Below are positions 51,675 through 59,887 of a stretch of 64,000 bases of DNA, one piece after another. Source of the stretch: JBDKLC01 sp040384865 (lineage in GTDB: Bacteria; Patescibacteriota; Minisyncoccia; Phycocordibacterales; CAIZLB01); contig JAZKIM010000004.1 of assembly GCA_040384865.1 (NCBI GenBank), positions 62,001 to 126,000 of the forward strand. Direction: 5' to 3'. Both the position numbers and the translations under genes were made by a program. Numbering within the stretch: position 1 is the stretch's first letter; every line of letters begins with the position of its first letter. The notes below the pieces were generated by a model, which was not told the origin of the DNA, did no database searches, and saw only the letters and a list, made by a program, of their open reading frames with translations.

Positions 51675-51885
51675 GTAGCTTCACTGGGAGCTTCCTTAAA
51701 GAGAAGTAGGTTGGCCTAATTAGTTTAGTCGTGCAGTGAAATACAGTAGACCGGCCACGAATTGGAACTACACTCGATAGCTACCTGCAAAGGAGTCCCG
51801 TCGAGAGATTATCGGTTGCTTAAGCGGCAACCCATCAGAAATCGAGCCTCGGCGACCATGTGTCGTCGGGGCTCTTTCTTATATT
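51675..51885 (+). ncRNA. structured RNA or long 3' leader/trailer candidate
   Basis: After the large gene, about 200 bases lack a credible frame but fold locally. TTCACTG (near 51680) can pair with CAGTGAA (near 51734), TCGTG with CACGA, CTCGA with TCGAG around a CCT-GCAA-AGG hairpin, and GGTTGC with GCAACC. A strong terminator ends the region. It could be an independent RNA or a structured 3' end. I could not match it to SRP, RNase P or a known riboswitch. From 51890 to 52139 I see nothing further that I can support. Confidence 0.45.
51844..51885 (+). terminator. intrinsic terminator
   Basis: GAGCCTCGGCGAC pairs with GTCGTCGGGGCTC around CATGT and is followed by TTTCTT. Confidence 0.85.
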
Positions 51886-52139
51886 AGTATTTTGAAATAA
51901 CAACTTTCCATTCTTTTTGTAGGGGTTTGTATTTTTCTTTGTTGTTTTTTGGTTTTGGAATAACCCCATCTGAGTTTAAGAATACGTTTTTGTGGACATA
52001 GTGAGCGAAACTTGGAACCAACTACACCCTTGGATATTTGAAGCGTCTGAGGCGATTGTAGGGAATGGCAGGTAAAAGAAAAGCCCCACCGTTGAAGGTC
52101 TCGATGGAGAGCTCTTCAGGGTGAGGGTTGTTGTGGTAA

Positions 52140-52628
52140 TTACGGCTCGTAGGTTTCGGAGGCGAGCATGATGAAGTGCTCATCCGTCGCCGATGATGAG
52201 GGTACCTCGGTGAGAGTATACTTCGCCATCGAATCCCAGCCTGTCCTTTCGAGGACGAGCATCGTCGCGCTATTGGTAGGGTCAATTCCGCAAATCAGAC
52301 GGGCAGGAAAGTCGTTCGGAAACGCCCGCGCATTGAATGCGATGAACGAAGCGACTTCGCAAGCGTCTGGCAGGAACCAGTCAGGGTTGCAGATGCTGCT
52401 ATCAAGTTCGACCTTCAAATTTGGGAAGCTGGGCTTTCCATACAACTCAACAAAAATGGCATGGATGATGCCGGAGGTTCTGTCGCTGACGGGATACTTG
52501 CCGATGACCTCGGTGTTTCCACTGATGCCACCCTGGATTCTTTGAATGACCCCAGCTGGCGATACACCGCGATGCGGGTTGCAACCAAAGACGGTGTAGT
52601 CTTCGGGACGGAAATCGACAATTTTCAT
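52140..52628 (-). CDS. hypothetical protein, 162 residues
   Basis: The product starts MKIVDFRPEDYTVFGCNPHR and ends FIMLASETYEP. It looks soluble and contains several Cys and aromatic residues, but I recognise no family. The G+C content is higher than in neighbouring AT-rich genes and the Arg codons are mixed. It lies downstream of ssrA on the same strand. Confidence 0.6.
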   Translation of the reverse strand: MKIVDFRPEDYTVFGCNPHRGVSPAGVIQRIQGGISGNTEVIGKYPVSDRTSGIIHAIFVELYGKPSFPNLKVELDSSICNPDWFLPDACEVASFIAFNARAFPNDFPARLICGIDPTNSATMLVLERTGWDSMAKYTLTEVPSSSATDEHFIMLASETYEP

Positions 52629-52766
52629 AGTGTTCAAGGTGCATATTCCTTAAGCGAGGAATGGTTTGTGTTTTTTGGTTTTGGTGAGTGCCTTGCTAAA
52701 GGGCTACATAACTGGATTTGCTAATAACCCTACAGGTATGAAAATGGTTGTCAATTTTTTTAATTG

Positions 52767-53182
52767 TGGAGATGCCGGGAATCGAACCCGGGTGCAAGTG
52801 AGTCTCTTAGATGAATCTACGCGGCGTAGAGGGTCTTTAGACCTGCCCGGAGGCAAGGTCATTTAAAGTTCGTTACTTTAAGACAATCAAAACATAACGA
52901 ACCCGAGCTACTATGGTTTCGGTAGACGACCGTAGCAGATCGTTAACCTATTTTGGATATATACCACCGGCGCACGTTCTCCAAAAATAAACGTGCGTGA
53001 TGTCGCTAGGCAGGGAGCTTACGCTCGGGCTGTCGCGAAGGCAAAATCGTTCACCGCAAAATACGGTGAAGCGACTTTAGCTTGTCGTGCGTTAGCACTT
53101 AAGGGTTCCGGCAGATTTACGAGTTACCGGAGCTCGGTCGCGCACATAAAAGAAATTTCACATGTCGAAGCCAATCATCCCC
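52767..53182 (-). ncRNA. ssrA: transfer-messenger RNA (tmRNA)
   Basis: The 5' end GGGGATGATTGGCTTCGAC and the 3' end GGTTCGATTCCCGGCATCTCC pair into the tRNA-like acceptor and T-arm. The 3' CCA is not encoded (CAA follows). A pseudoknot (CGAG/CTCG with CCGG/CCGG) ends 11 bases before the resume codon GCT at 53096-53094, the same spacing as in E. coli. The tag frame runs to TAA at 53021-53019 and encodes 25 residues, starting ANARQAKVASP and ending AFATARA. smpB lies nine bases upstream. tmRNA rescues stalled ribosomes. Confidence 0.95.
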
Positions 53183-53190
53183 ATGTTGTG

Positions 53191-53637
53191 TTATTGATTT
53201 TTCAAAGTCCTCCTGATCTCGCGGTCAGAATCTCGCTTCTTGATCGTCTGACGCTTGTCGAAACGTTTCTTTCCGCGGGCAATACCTATTTCTATTTTAA
53301 CCTTGCCCTTATTGTTGTACATGGAAATTGGCACTACTGTCAACCCCTTACCGGTTTCAATGTCTGCCAATTCCTTAATTTCTGATTTTTTGAGAAGTAA
53401 TCGTCGGTTTCGTCCAGGTTCATAGCCCTTTGGTGTGTTATTCATCTGGAACGGAGGGATGGTGGCACCGGTGAGATATGCCTCGCCACCGCGGATTAAT
53501 ACATATGCACCTTCAAGTGAACCTTGGTGTGCTTTGACTGATTTGACCTCAAAACCAAAAAGCTCGATTCCAGCCTCATAGGCTTTTTTGATATCGTAGT
53601 TGAAGTGAGCTTTTTTGTTTTGTACGAATGTTGTCAT
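53191..53637 (-). CDS. smpB: SsrA-binding protein SmpB
   Basis: The 148-residue product has NKKAHFNYDIKKAYEAGIEL, GFEVKSVKAHQGSLEGAYV, RLLLKKSEIKELA and the ARGKKRFDKRQTIKKRD tail of SmpB, which binds tmRNA and the stalled 30S subunit. I start at the ATG at 53637, which gives the usual length; the longer frame runs through the upstream terminator. It is directly followed by ssrA, so the two work together in trans-translation. Confidence 0.97.
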   Translation of the reverse strand: MTTFVQNKKAHFNYDIKKAYEAGIELFGFEVKSVKAHQGSLEGAYVLIRGGEAYLTGATIPPFQMNNTPKGYEPGRNRRLLLKKSEIKELADIETGKGLTVVPISMYNNKGKVKIEIGIARGKKRFDKRQTIKKRDSDREIRRTLKNQ

Positions 53638-53675
53638 GACGGGTGAAATGTAAAAGTATACAAAGTATAACAAAT

Positions 53676-53717
53676 GTAAAGCGCGCCGCTCGGAAGAATC
53701 CTTTGGCGGCGCGCGTT
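53676..53717 (-). terminator. terminator between the 135-residue gene and smpB
   Basis: The arms GCGCGCCGCC and GGCGGCGCGC (with small mismatches) form a GC-rich stem just downstream of the hypothetical gene, followed by TTTACATTTG on the minus strand. Confidence 0.7.
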
Positions 53718-54125
53718 TCATTCACCGATGAACCGGAAGGATCTGGGTGAGAAGGCGAAGAGTCTTCGGGGATCTCTCCGTAACCCTCCATTAAGCAGTA
53801 AGAATTCTGCTGCAATTAGCCTGTCTTCGAGGGCAAGGGTGACGATTACTTCTGCCATGAGCGCAAAGCGCGTACCTTTTGGAAATTTGCTGACGTACGG
53901 TCGGTAGTGGCCATCACGTCGCATAAAGTCTTCAGGTTCAAAGTATGTTGCGAACCTTACTCCGAGGAAGTCTCCTGCCACGTGCCAGGGTAGGGGCGCT
54001 GAAAAACATTGTTTAGTTTGAGGAATCGCTATGATTTCAATCACCTTCCTTTCACCAAGGATATTGGTTCCTTCCATCCGAACCAAACCTTTTGTATTGA
54101 AAGCTTGGGGAACTATGTATGGCAT
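53718..54125 (-). CDS. hypothetical protein, 135 residues
   Basis: The product starts MPYIVPQAFNTKGLVRMEG and ends FAFSPRSFRFIGE. It is a basic, soluble protein without motifs known to me. It lies upstream of smpB on the same strand but is separated from it by a terminator-like hairpin. Confidence 0.6.
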   Translation of the reverse strand: MPYIVPQAFNTKGLVRMEGTNILGERKVIEIIAIPQTKQCFSAPLPWHVAGDFLGVRFATYFEPEDFMRRDGHYRPYVSKFPKGTRFALMAEVIVTLALEDRLIAAEFLLLNGGLRRDPRRLFAFSPRSFRFIGE

Positions 54126-54208
54126 GAAAAAGTTCGGCGTATTAGGCCTTTGGGAAAATTGCTTGAGCCGGTTCGTCGTTATGAAGAACTGAAGCCTCTG
54201 AGTATATA

Positions 54209-54256
54209 ACCATATTAGATAATATTCATCAATGAGTAGTTTAAGGATGTCTTAAT
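54209..54256 (+). repeat. short diverged repeat, copy B
   Basis: This is the counterpart of 42205-42250, with GATAATATTCA and GTTTAAGGATGTCTTAA. It lies upstream of ftsH. Confidence 0.4.
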
Positions 54257-54282
54257 GGTAGCCAAGTAATGTGCATATATTG

Positions 54283-54288
54283 TATACT
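54283..54288 (+). promoter_or_regulatory. -10 box before ftsH
   Basis: TATACT ends nine bases before the ATG at 54298, again too close for a classical ribosome-binding leader. Confidence 0.5.
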
Positions 54289-54297
54289 CGAACACAT

Positions 54298-56268
54298 ATG
54301 AAAACGCCACCACCTGAACAAAAACAACTTAAGAACTTGAAGAAAATGCCGGAACAAGAAGGGAATGGTCGACCAATGTCGCGAAAAGGTCCGAAAAATC
54401 CTAAGGAACCAAAAAATATATTTTTCAATAACGTGGTTGGAACCATTGTTATCTTTGCCGCGATCATACTTTTATATACTTATTCAGTAGTCGGCAGCAC
54501 AAAAGCGGCAACTATCAGTGTTTCCGAACTGGCTTCAGATATTATTGCGGCAAAGGTTACATCTGTTGTTGTGTCCGGAGAAGATCTTGCTATTACTTAT
54601 ATCGACAAAACAGAAAAAGTTTCAAAGAAAGAAGCGCAGAGTTCTCTTTCAGAAACTTTAACTAACCTTGGCGTTCCAAAGGAGCAGTTGGCAACAGTGA
54701 AGATTGAAAACAAAACAGACGAAGGATTTGGATATTGGCTTGGAAATCTTTTACCGTTCATTTTCCCAATTCTTTTGTTCGGTGGAATGCTCTGGTTCCT
54801 TACGAGGCAGGCGAGAGGCTCTGGTATGCAAGCATTTAGCTTCGGACAGTCACGGGCACGTTTGACCAAACCTGAAGATGAGAAGGTTCGTATTACTTTC
54901 AAGGACGTAGCAGGCGCTAAGGAGGCAAAACAGGAATTGTCCGAGATAGTGGATTTCCTTAAAAATCCAAAGAAGTTTTTAGATATAGGTGCTCGCATTC
55001 CAAAAGGGATTCTTCTCATGGGTCAACCAGGTACTGGTAAGACATTGCTTGCTCGTGCTGTTGCTGGTGAGGCGAATGTTTCATTCTTCTCAATCTCTGG
55101 TTCTGAATTCGTCGAAATGTTTGTTGGTGTGGGCGCGTCTCGTGTGAGAGATCTCTTTGCTGTAGCAAAGGCAGCTGCTCCGGCAATCATGTTTATTGAT
55201 GAAATCGATGCTGTCGGACGAGTACGAGGCGGGGGAACAGGCGGTGGTAATGATGAACGTGAGCAAACACTCAACCAAATTTTGGTTGAAATGGACGGCT
55301 TCGAACCAAATGAAAAAGTAATTGTCATGGCAGCGACAAATCGTCCTGATGTACTCGACCCGGCGCTTCTACGGCCTGGCCGATTTGATCGACGGGTCAC
55401 CATCGATCTCCCTGATCGAAGTGATCGTCTAGCTATTCTTGAAGTTCACGCAAAGGGCAAGCCTTTTGCTGAAGACGTGTACCTTCCACTCATTGCTGAG
55501 CGAACTCCTGGTTTTTCAGGTGCTGACCTGTATTCATTGGCCAACGAAGCTGCAATTTTAGCTGCTCGAGAAAATCGCACCAAGATTTCTCAGTTTGATT
55601 TGATTCGATCGATTGAAAAAGTAATGCTTGGTCCTGAGCGACAAAGCCATATCCTTTCAATTCGAGAAAAAGAAGTAACTGCGTATCATGAAGCTGGTCA
55701 TGCCCTTATTGCTTCACTTCTTCCGTTTGCGGATCCTGTACATAAAGTGTCTATCATCTCACGAGGGCGTGCTGCTGGATATACACTCAAACTTCCTCTT
55801 GAAGAAAGAAAACTACAATCTAAAAATGAGTTTCTTGATGATATCGCGGTCTCACTCGGTGGTTATGTTGTTGAAAAAAATATATTTAACGATCTTACTA
55901 CAGGTTCATCAAATGATCTTCAGGTTTCAAGCGCTTTGGCTCGTGATATGGTCACTAAGTATGGAATGTCAGACAAGATTGGCCCTATTGCCCTTGAATC
56001 AAGTGGAGGAAGAACCCTGATGGGAAGTATGGGTGTTGGTGACAGGGAATATTCAGAGTCAGTTAGTGCTTTGATAGATGCTGAGGTATCAAAAATCATG
56101 AATGAAGCGTATGAACGGGCACTTAAGATCATTACGGACCATCGAGGGGCGCTTGACGGTATCTCAAAGGCTTTGATAGATGCTGAGACGTTGGAGCGAG
56201 ATGAATTTGAGAAGTTATTGGTAGCGAACGGGATTGTCCCTAAAAAGAAAAGAGAAAAGGAAATTTAA
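54298..56268 (+). CDS. ftsH: ATP-dependent zinc metalloprotease FtsH
   Basis: The 656-residue product has two N-terminal membrane segments around a short outer domain, an AAA+ module with Walker A GQPGTGKT (from residue 242), FIDEIDAVGR and the SRH ATNRPDVLDPALLRPGRFDR, and the protease motif HEAGH (from residue 464). FtsH degrades damaged membrane proteins and can also degrade tmRNA-tagged proteins. I start at ATG 54298; the upstream in-frame codons overlap the promoter box. Confidence 0.97.
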   Translation: MKTPPPEQKQLKNLKKMPEQEGNGRPMSRKGPKNPKEPKNIFFNNVVGTIVIFAAIILLYTYSVVGSTKAATISVSELASDIIAAKVTSVVVSGEDLAITYIDKTEKVSKKEAQSSLSETLTNLGVPKEQLATVKIENKTDEGFGYWLGNLLPFIFPILLFGGMLWFLTRQARGSGMQAFSFGQSRARLTKPEDEKVRITFKDVAGAKEAKQELSEIVDFLKNPKKFLDIGARIPKGILLMGQPGTGKTLLARAVAGEANVSFFSISGSEFVEMFVGVGASRVRDLFAVAKAAAPAIMFIDEIDAVGRVRGGGTGGGNDEREQTLNQILVEMDGFEPNEKVIVMAATNRPDVLDPALLRPGRFDRRVTIDLPDRSDRLAILEVHAKGKPFAEDVYLPLIAERTPGFSGADLYSLANEAAILAARENRTKISQFDLIRSIEKVMLGPERQSHILSIREKEVTAYHEAGHALIASLLPFADPVHKVSIISRGRAAGYTLKLPLEERKLQSKNEFLDDIAVSLGGYVVEKNIFNDLTTGSSNDLQVSSALARDMVTKYGMSDKIGPIALESSGGRTLMGSMGVGDREYSESVSALIDAEVSKIMNEAYERALKIITDHRGALDGISKALIDAETLERDEFEKLLVANGIVPKKKREKEI

Positions 56269-56271
56269 ATT

Positions 56272-56307
56272 ACTAAAATACCGCCTCTTGTGGCGGTATT
56301 TTAGTCT
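56272..56307 (+). terminator. intrinsic terminator after ftsH
   Basis: AAAATACCGCC pairs with GGCGGTATTTT around CTTGT, with T residues in the 3' arm. Confidence 0.9.
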
Positions 56308-56467
56308 GTGTTTTCTTGATCAAGATTCCATCATTAAGAACTCAACCCTAGTAGGTTTGACTTACAAAAATGGTTTTGGACATGGGATATGTCGGAAAGG
56401 AGTAAGAAGACAAGATCTTTTAGATTATGCACTACAAAGCCTCACCTTCTTGAGAAATGATTTATAG

Positions 56468-56560
56468 TGCCCTTGCGCGGTCTCGGAAAATGCAAGGTGA
56501 AACCCTAAAAGGATATTTAGAGGAAAATTTCTAAACTACTCTGACCCCTCTCGGCCTGAC
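56468..56560 (-). repeat. tRNA-like spacer repeat, copy 1
   Basis: On the plus strand it reads CCCTTGCGCGGTCTCGG, then GTGAAACC and GATATTTAGAGG, and ends near CCTCTCGGCCTGAC. It is clearly related to 57598-57690 and more weakly to 58711-58795. It lies downstream (minus strand) of the first prepilin-like gene. The 260 bases after ftsH hold no gene apart from this. Confidence 0.6.
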
Positions 56561-56561
56561 T

Positions 56562-57539
56562 TTATTTCAAAGTAAAGTATCCGGATTGCGTATAAATAGC
56601 AGGACCTTGCTTAATAGGAGAGCTATCGACTTCTATTTTGTATTTGCCGGCCGCTAGAGTTGTCGGGATTGACCAGCTATAACTTCCTGTATTGCTTATA
56701 TTAGTAGCAATCTTCTGAACTGATATGCCGCTCTCATTCAACAAATGAATATCTATTGGAAAATCAGTCTTATTGACAGTATTCCATTGAATATTGATAG
56801 TCGTACCTCTTTTAAAATCGTCTGTGTTGTCTTCGGTATCAGGATAGATAAGGACAAGTTTAGGAGATGATACGTCTGATGAGACTGTGGTCGAAGTGGT
56901 TACAATAGGAATTGATTTGAAAGTGGAAATAATTACTTTTATATCACTTAGGGCTTTAACATATTCGGCGTTAGAAGTTAATGAGTTCATACCAAAATAG
57001 ATACTTGTATTCTGTGCTACATCAAAACTGAAGAAGTAGTCTGTCGTATTTGTCTTGGACGTAAAGCCTGTCGAGGTGTATTTCTTATCTCCCACTTGAA
57101 CTTCTTCCTGTATTCTTATAGCTCCGATCCCCACGCCAGTAGATCCACAAGGATCATTGGCTCCGGAATTGATGAGGATAAAACCAAGACCTTTTTTAAT
57201 GGAGACACAAGATGAAGCATCAGTACCACTATCAACAGAAGTAACGACTGCATCTGATGGATACTGTATTGAGTAACCGTGTTTTGAATTGGTATAGGTT
57301 TTAAGAGTAGCTGAAACTGAAACAGAAGTATTTACCGTGTTTTGTTGAGTAACCGCAGATGGATTCTGAGTGGCGGTTTGTTGGGTTTCAACTGTTGCTT
57401 GTGTATTCGTATCTACTACTGGAACTGGCACTTCTACTTTTTTGTTTTCCTGATATACATATACTCCTCCACCAACTGCAAGTATTGCTATAATCGATAA
57501 GATCAAAGGAATAATAAAGCCGCTCTGTTTGTTTTTCAT
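56562..57539 (-). CDS. prepilin-like exported protein with C-terminal Ig-like module
   Basis: The 325-residue product starts MKNKQSGFIIPLILSIIAIL, a short basic region, Gly, then a hydrophobic segment, which resembles type IV prepilin leaders but lacks the usual Glu at position 5. A Thr/Gln-rich linker follows, then a globular part. The C-terminal 90 residues (SPKLVLIYPDTEDN, SIPTTLAAGKYKIEV) resemble the Ig-like module of the protein at 33529. It is likely anchored in the membrane and faces outward. Its first 33 residues nearly match those of the gene at 58832. Confidence 0.78.
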   Translation of the reverse strand: MKNKQSGFIIPLILSIIAILAVGGGVYVYQENKKVEVPVPVVDTNTQATVETQQTATQNPSAVTQQNTVNTSVSVSATLKTYTNSKHGYSIQYPSDAVVTSVDSGTDASSCVSIKKGLGFILINSGANDPCGSTGVGIGAIRIQEEVQVGDKKYTSTGFTSKTNTTDYFFSFDVAQNTSIYFGMNSLTSNAEYVKALSDIKVIISTFKSIPIVTTSTTVSSDVSSPKLVLIYPDTEDNTDDFKRGTTINIQWNTVNKTDFPIDIHLLNESGISVQKIATNISNTGSYSWSIPTTLAAGKYKIEVDSSPIKQGPAIYTQSGYFTLK

Positions 57540-57597
57540 ATGGCTTAATATTAGCTTAATCAAAGGGACTTGGGTAGCAACTTACCAGCTTTAATCC

Positions 57598-57690
57598 ACC
57601 TCGGTCTATCTCACTAAAGGGTGCCCTTGCTCGGTCTCGGATTATGTAAAGTGAGACCACACAAGGGTTGTTTGGAAGATCTTAGGATGT
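57598..57690 (-). repeat. tRNA-like spacer repeat, copy 2
   Basis: On the plus strand CCTCGGTCTATCTCACTAAA is followed by GGGTGCCCTTGCTCGGTCTC, a GGTCTC/GAGACC inverted pair and AAGGGTTGTTTGGAAG. It shares its left part with copy 3 and its right part with copies 1 and 3. Confidence 0.65.
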
Positions 57691-57720
57691 CGAATTGAGG
57701 CACCTCAGTCGGGATCAAAT

Positions 57721-58668
57721 TTAAACCGCGAAAGAATTGTGCTCTTTTTCAGGGTAATCGTAATAAGGAGCTGCATTTTTACTCATTTGTAAATTGGGCA
57801 CATGACCTCTCTTCTTAAGAAAGACAAGTAGGTCTAGTTGCATTGCCAAATCTGGAGAGATACCACTTACATATCCATGAACTATTTGTGGATTATTGAA
57901 TGCCAGTCGCTTGTTAAATTTAAGCTTTCTCTGACCATCAAAGGTATTATGGATTCCTTCTATGCTATTACCAAACCTTACTTGAGATACTATACCCGGA
58001 TAGACTTTAAATTCTATATCGATACAATTAGTTTTAGATCTGATTTCTGAAGGCAGTCCATCATCAGTTCTGCCATATGGTACATAAGGTAAATTTAAAT
58101 GAGAAAATATTATATCTTTTAATTCTTCGGTAAGATTAGGTATATGATTTTCCTGAAAATCGTCGTTGTGCAATACAACGGCTCTTGATCTAAAGTACTC
58201 CTCTAAATCTGTTGATAATTTTTCATTATCATCTGTAAGAATATTTAGAGCAACACCATCTTCTGTAAGAAGGTAATCTGGGCAAACTTTTTCAACAATT
58301 TCTTTTTGTCCCTCTTTAAGTCTTTCAACTAACCAAGGATTATCGAGTAATCTACCTCCAGTAAATCGAGTGGCCCTAATACTATCTGCAATGGTGGAAC
58401 GTCTATCACCATCTCTTTGTTTGCGTATCTCATCTAACAAAGCTTTTCCATCGTACAAGACAGCAAACCTTTCAGCGTTTCCATCTAGACCAGGATAGAC
58501 TTCTGGCAGCATGAATCCTTTAAATTCGACAACCTGCTTTTCGCGCTCAGCGTCTTTATATTCTTTTGAATTCTGAACTTCTGAAAATTTAGTCTTTCGT
58601 TCAACATGGTCAGGAATATTCTTCAATTCTTTCGCTTTTTCATCTCGCCATTGCTGCCAATTTTCCAT
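57721..58668 (-). CDS. hypothetical protein, 315 residues
   Basis: The soluble protein starts MENWQQWRDEKAKELKNIPD and ends DYPEKEHNSFAV. It has a charged N-terminus and mixed alpha/beta character, but no motif I know. It lies between two related repeat copies, like a single-gene module. Its AT-rich composition matches the large genes at 46939-51671. Confidence 0.75.
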   Translation of the reverse strand: MENWQQWRDEKAKELKNIPDHVERKTKFSEVQNSKEYKDAEREKQVVEFKGFMLPEVYPGLDGNAERFAVLYDGKALLDEIRKQRDGDRRSTIADSIRATRFTGGRLLDNPWLVERLKEGQKEIVEKVCPDYLLTEDGVALNILTDDNEKLSTDLEEYFRSRAVVLHNDDFQENHIPNLTEELKDIIFSHLNLPYVPYGRTDDGLPSEIRSKTNCIDIEFKVYPGIVSQVRFGNSIEGIHNTFDGQRKLKFNKRLAFNNPQIVHGYVSGISPDLAMQLDLLVFLKKRGHVPNLQMSKNAAPYYDYPEKEHNSFAV

Positions 58669-58710
58669 GTCAGTATCTTAACTTAAAACCAACATTTTGT
58701 GTAATCTAAG

Positions 58711-58795
58711 CCTCTCGGTCTGTCTCACTAAAGGGTGCCCCCGCTAGGAATCGAACTTTTTATAATGAAGCGTTGTAAGGGTTATTTAGAGAATT
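58711..58795 (-). repeat. tRNA-like spacer repeat, copy 3 (degenerate tRNA 3' half)
   Basis: On the minus strand it contains CCCTTACAACG, then AGTTCGATTCCTAGCGGGGG and CACC, like an anticodon region, T-arm and acceptor end of a tRNA. The 5' half does not match a tRNA. The bases after the CACC (CTTTAGTGAGAC) match copy 2 and resemble the bases after the real tRNA-Ile. Confidence 0.65.
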
Positions 58796-58831
58796 TCAGT
58801 TTGGTAAATCTAGCCCGCTCGGTCTAATCAA

Positions 58832-59806
58832 TTATCCCTGTTTCCATGATGAGGCAACCAATTCAATGGTTGTTTTATTGCTTATTCCTGAATCTATAAC
58901 GACATACTTAGTTGAATTATAAACTTTATAGTACTCTATTGTATTTTGAGTGCCGCCATCAGTCATGCCAATATTTTTTGTATACCATACCTCACCATTA
59001 AGTGTAACTTTCGTAGCGCTAGTCAAATCAATATATTTATTCTCAACAAGCGAAATATTGATTCGATCCGTAGTAGAAATAGTTTTATTAATTACCTGAT
59101 CCGCCTTGCTTTTAGGGTAGGCTATCGTGAGTCCGATTACTGAATTAGCTTCCCATATATCCCAGTCAGAAGGATAAGAGAATCCGTAGGATGATCCCGA
59201 GTAGGATTTTGTGCTAACTTGCTGATTGGTATTCGTATTTAGATCTAAAATAATTGGAACCTCTACTGTTTTACTTGGCTCGATAGCCGCTGCATTTTCT
59301 GCAGTAAAGAGAATCTTCATTGGAGTACCAGATGGAATCCCTATGCCTCCATTGTTAAAATTAAGAACAAGCTCAAAAGAAGTTGTTTTGGCTGTCCAAT
59401 CACTGACTCTTACAGGTACCGAAGTTCCAATAGGCTTCCATCCTTGATTTTCATAGTTGAAGAATAGTTGGGCTGTACCTGCCTGTCCTTCAAACATCTG
59501 CCAAGAACAGCCTGTTGCGCTATTATCAATCGTTCCTTTTACAGTTAGAGGGAAGGAGACTTTTGAATTAGCAGCAAGAGAGGTAACGACCAAGGCACAC
59601 TTTTGTATTTGGCCGACGGTATTATTTTTCACAGGAGTTTCTTCTGTTTTTACCTGACTTTCGTTTGAAGTAGTTGTTACCGTATTATCAATCTCTATAT
59701 TTTCAGCTACTTTATTTTCCTGATATACATATACCCCTCCACCAACCGCAAGTATTGCCACAATTGCCAAGATCAAGGGAATAATAAATCCGCTTTGTTT
59801 ATTTTT
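58832..59806 (-). CDS. prepilin-like exported protein
   Basis: The 324-residue product starts MKNKQSGFIIPLILAIVAIL, almost identical to the gene at 56562, followed by a Thr/Glu-rich linker. The next part (about residues 70-200: CALVVTSLAANSKVSFPLTV) is Gmad2-like or another immunoglobulin-type module. The last part (YSGSSYGFSYPSDWDIWEAN) resembles a PsbP-like surface domain. It is probably anchored and exposed on the surface. I use the MKNK start because it is conserved between the two paralogues. Confidence 0.75.
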   Translation of the reverse strand, partial: KNKQSGFIIPLILAIVAILAVGGGVYVYQENKVAENIEIDNTVTTTSNESQVKTEETPVKNNTVGQIQKCALVVTSLAANSKVSFPLTVKGTIDNSATGCSWQMFEGQAGTAQLFFNYENQGWKPIGTSVPVRVSDWTAKTTSFELVLNFNNGGIGIPSGTPMKILFTAENAAAIEPSKTVEVPIILDLNTNTNQQVSTKSYSGSSYGFSYPSDWDIWEANSVIGLTIAYPKSKADQVINKTISTTDRINISLVENKYIDLTSATKVTLNGEVWYTKNIGMTDGGTQNTIEYYKVYNSTKYVVIDSGISNKTTIELVASSWKQG

Positions 59807-59887
59807 CATATCTTTAATCATAGCTTGGTTTTAGGTCTTTAGGTAACAACTTGCCAATTTCTACCCACCTCGGTAGGTCTCACAATC

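Noticed and set aside
52022..52285. Minus-strand frame overlapping the end of the 162-residue gene, ending NRLRRFKYPRV
   Set aside because: The last 35 codons look protein-like, but the first half is only a shadow of the other gene and no start is evident. A frameshifted extension is possible but unsupported.
53019..53073. Alternative shorter tmRNA tag starting at a second GCT after AAAGTC
   Set aside because: It matches the E. coli bases before the resume codon, but the 11-base distance from the pseudoknot fits the first GCT (53096) better. Both share the same frame and end.
56468..58795. Integron-type gene cassette array
   Set aside because: The layout is similar (one gene per module, same direction), but I find no attC core sites of the GTTRRRY/RYYYAAC type and no integrase in the window.
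58711..58795. Functional tRNA gene
   Set aside because: Only the T-arm and acceptor 3' side fit; the 5' acceptor strand and D-arm are missing.
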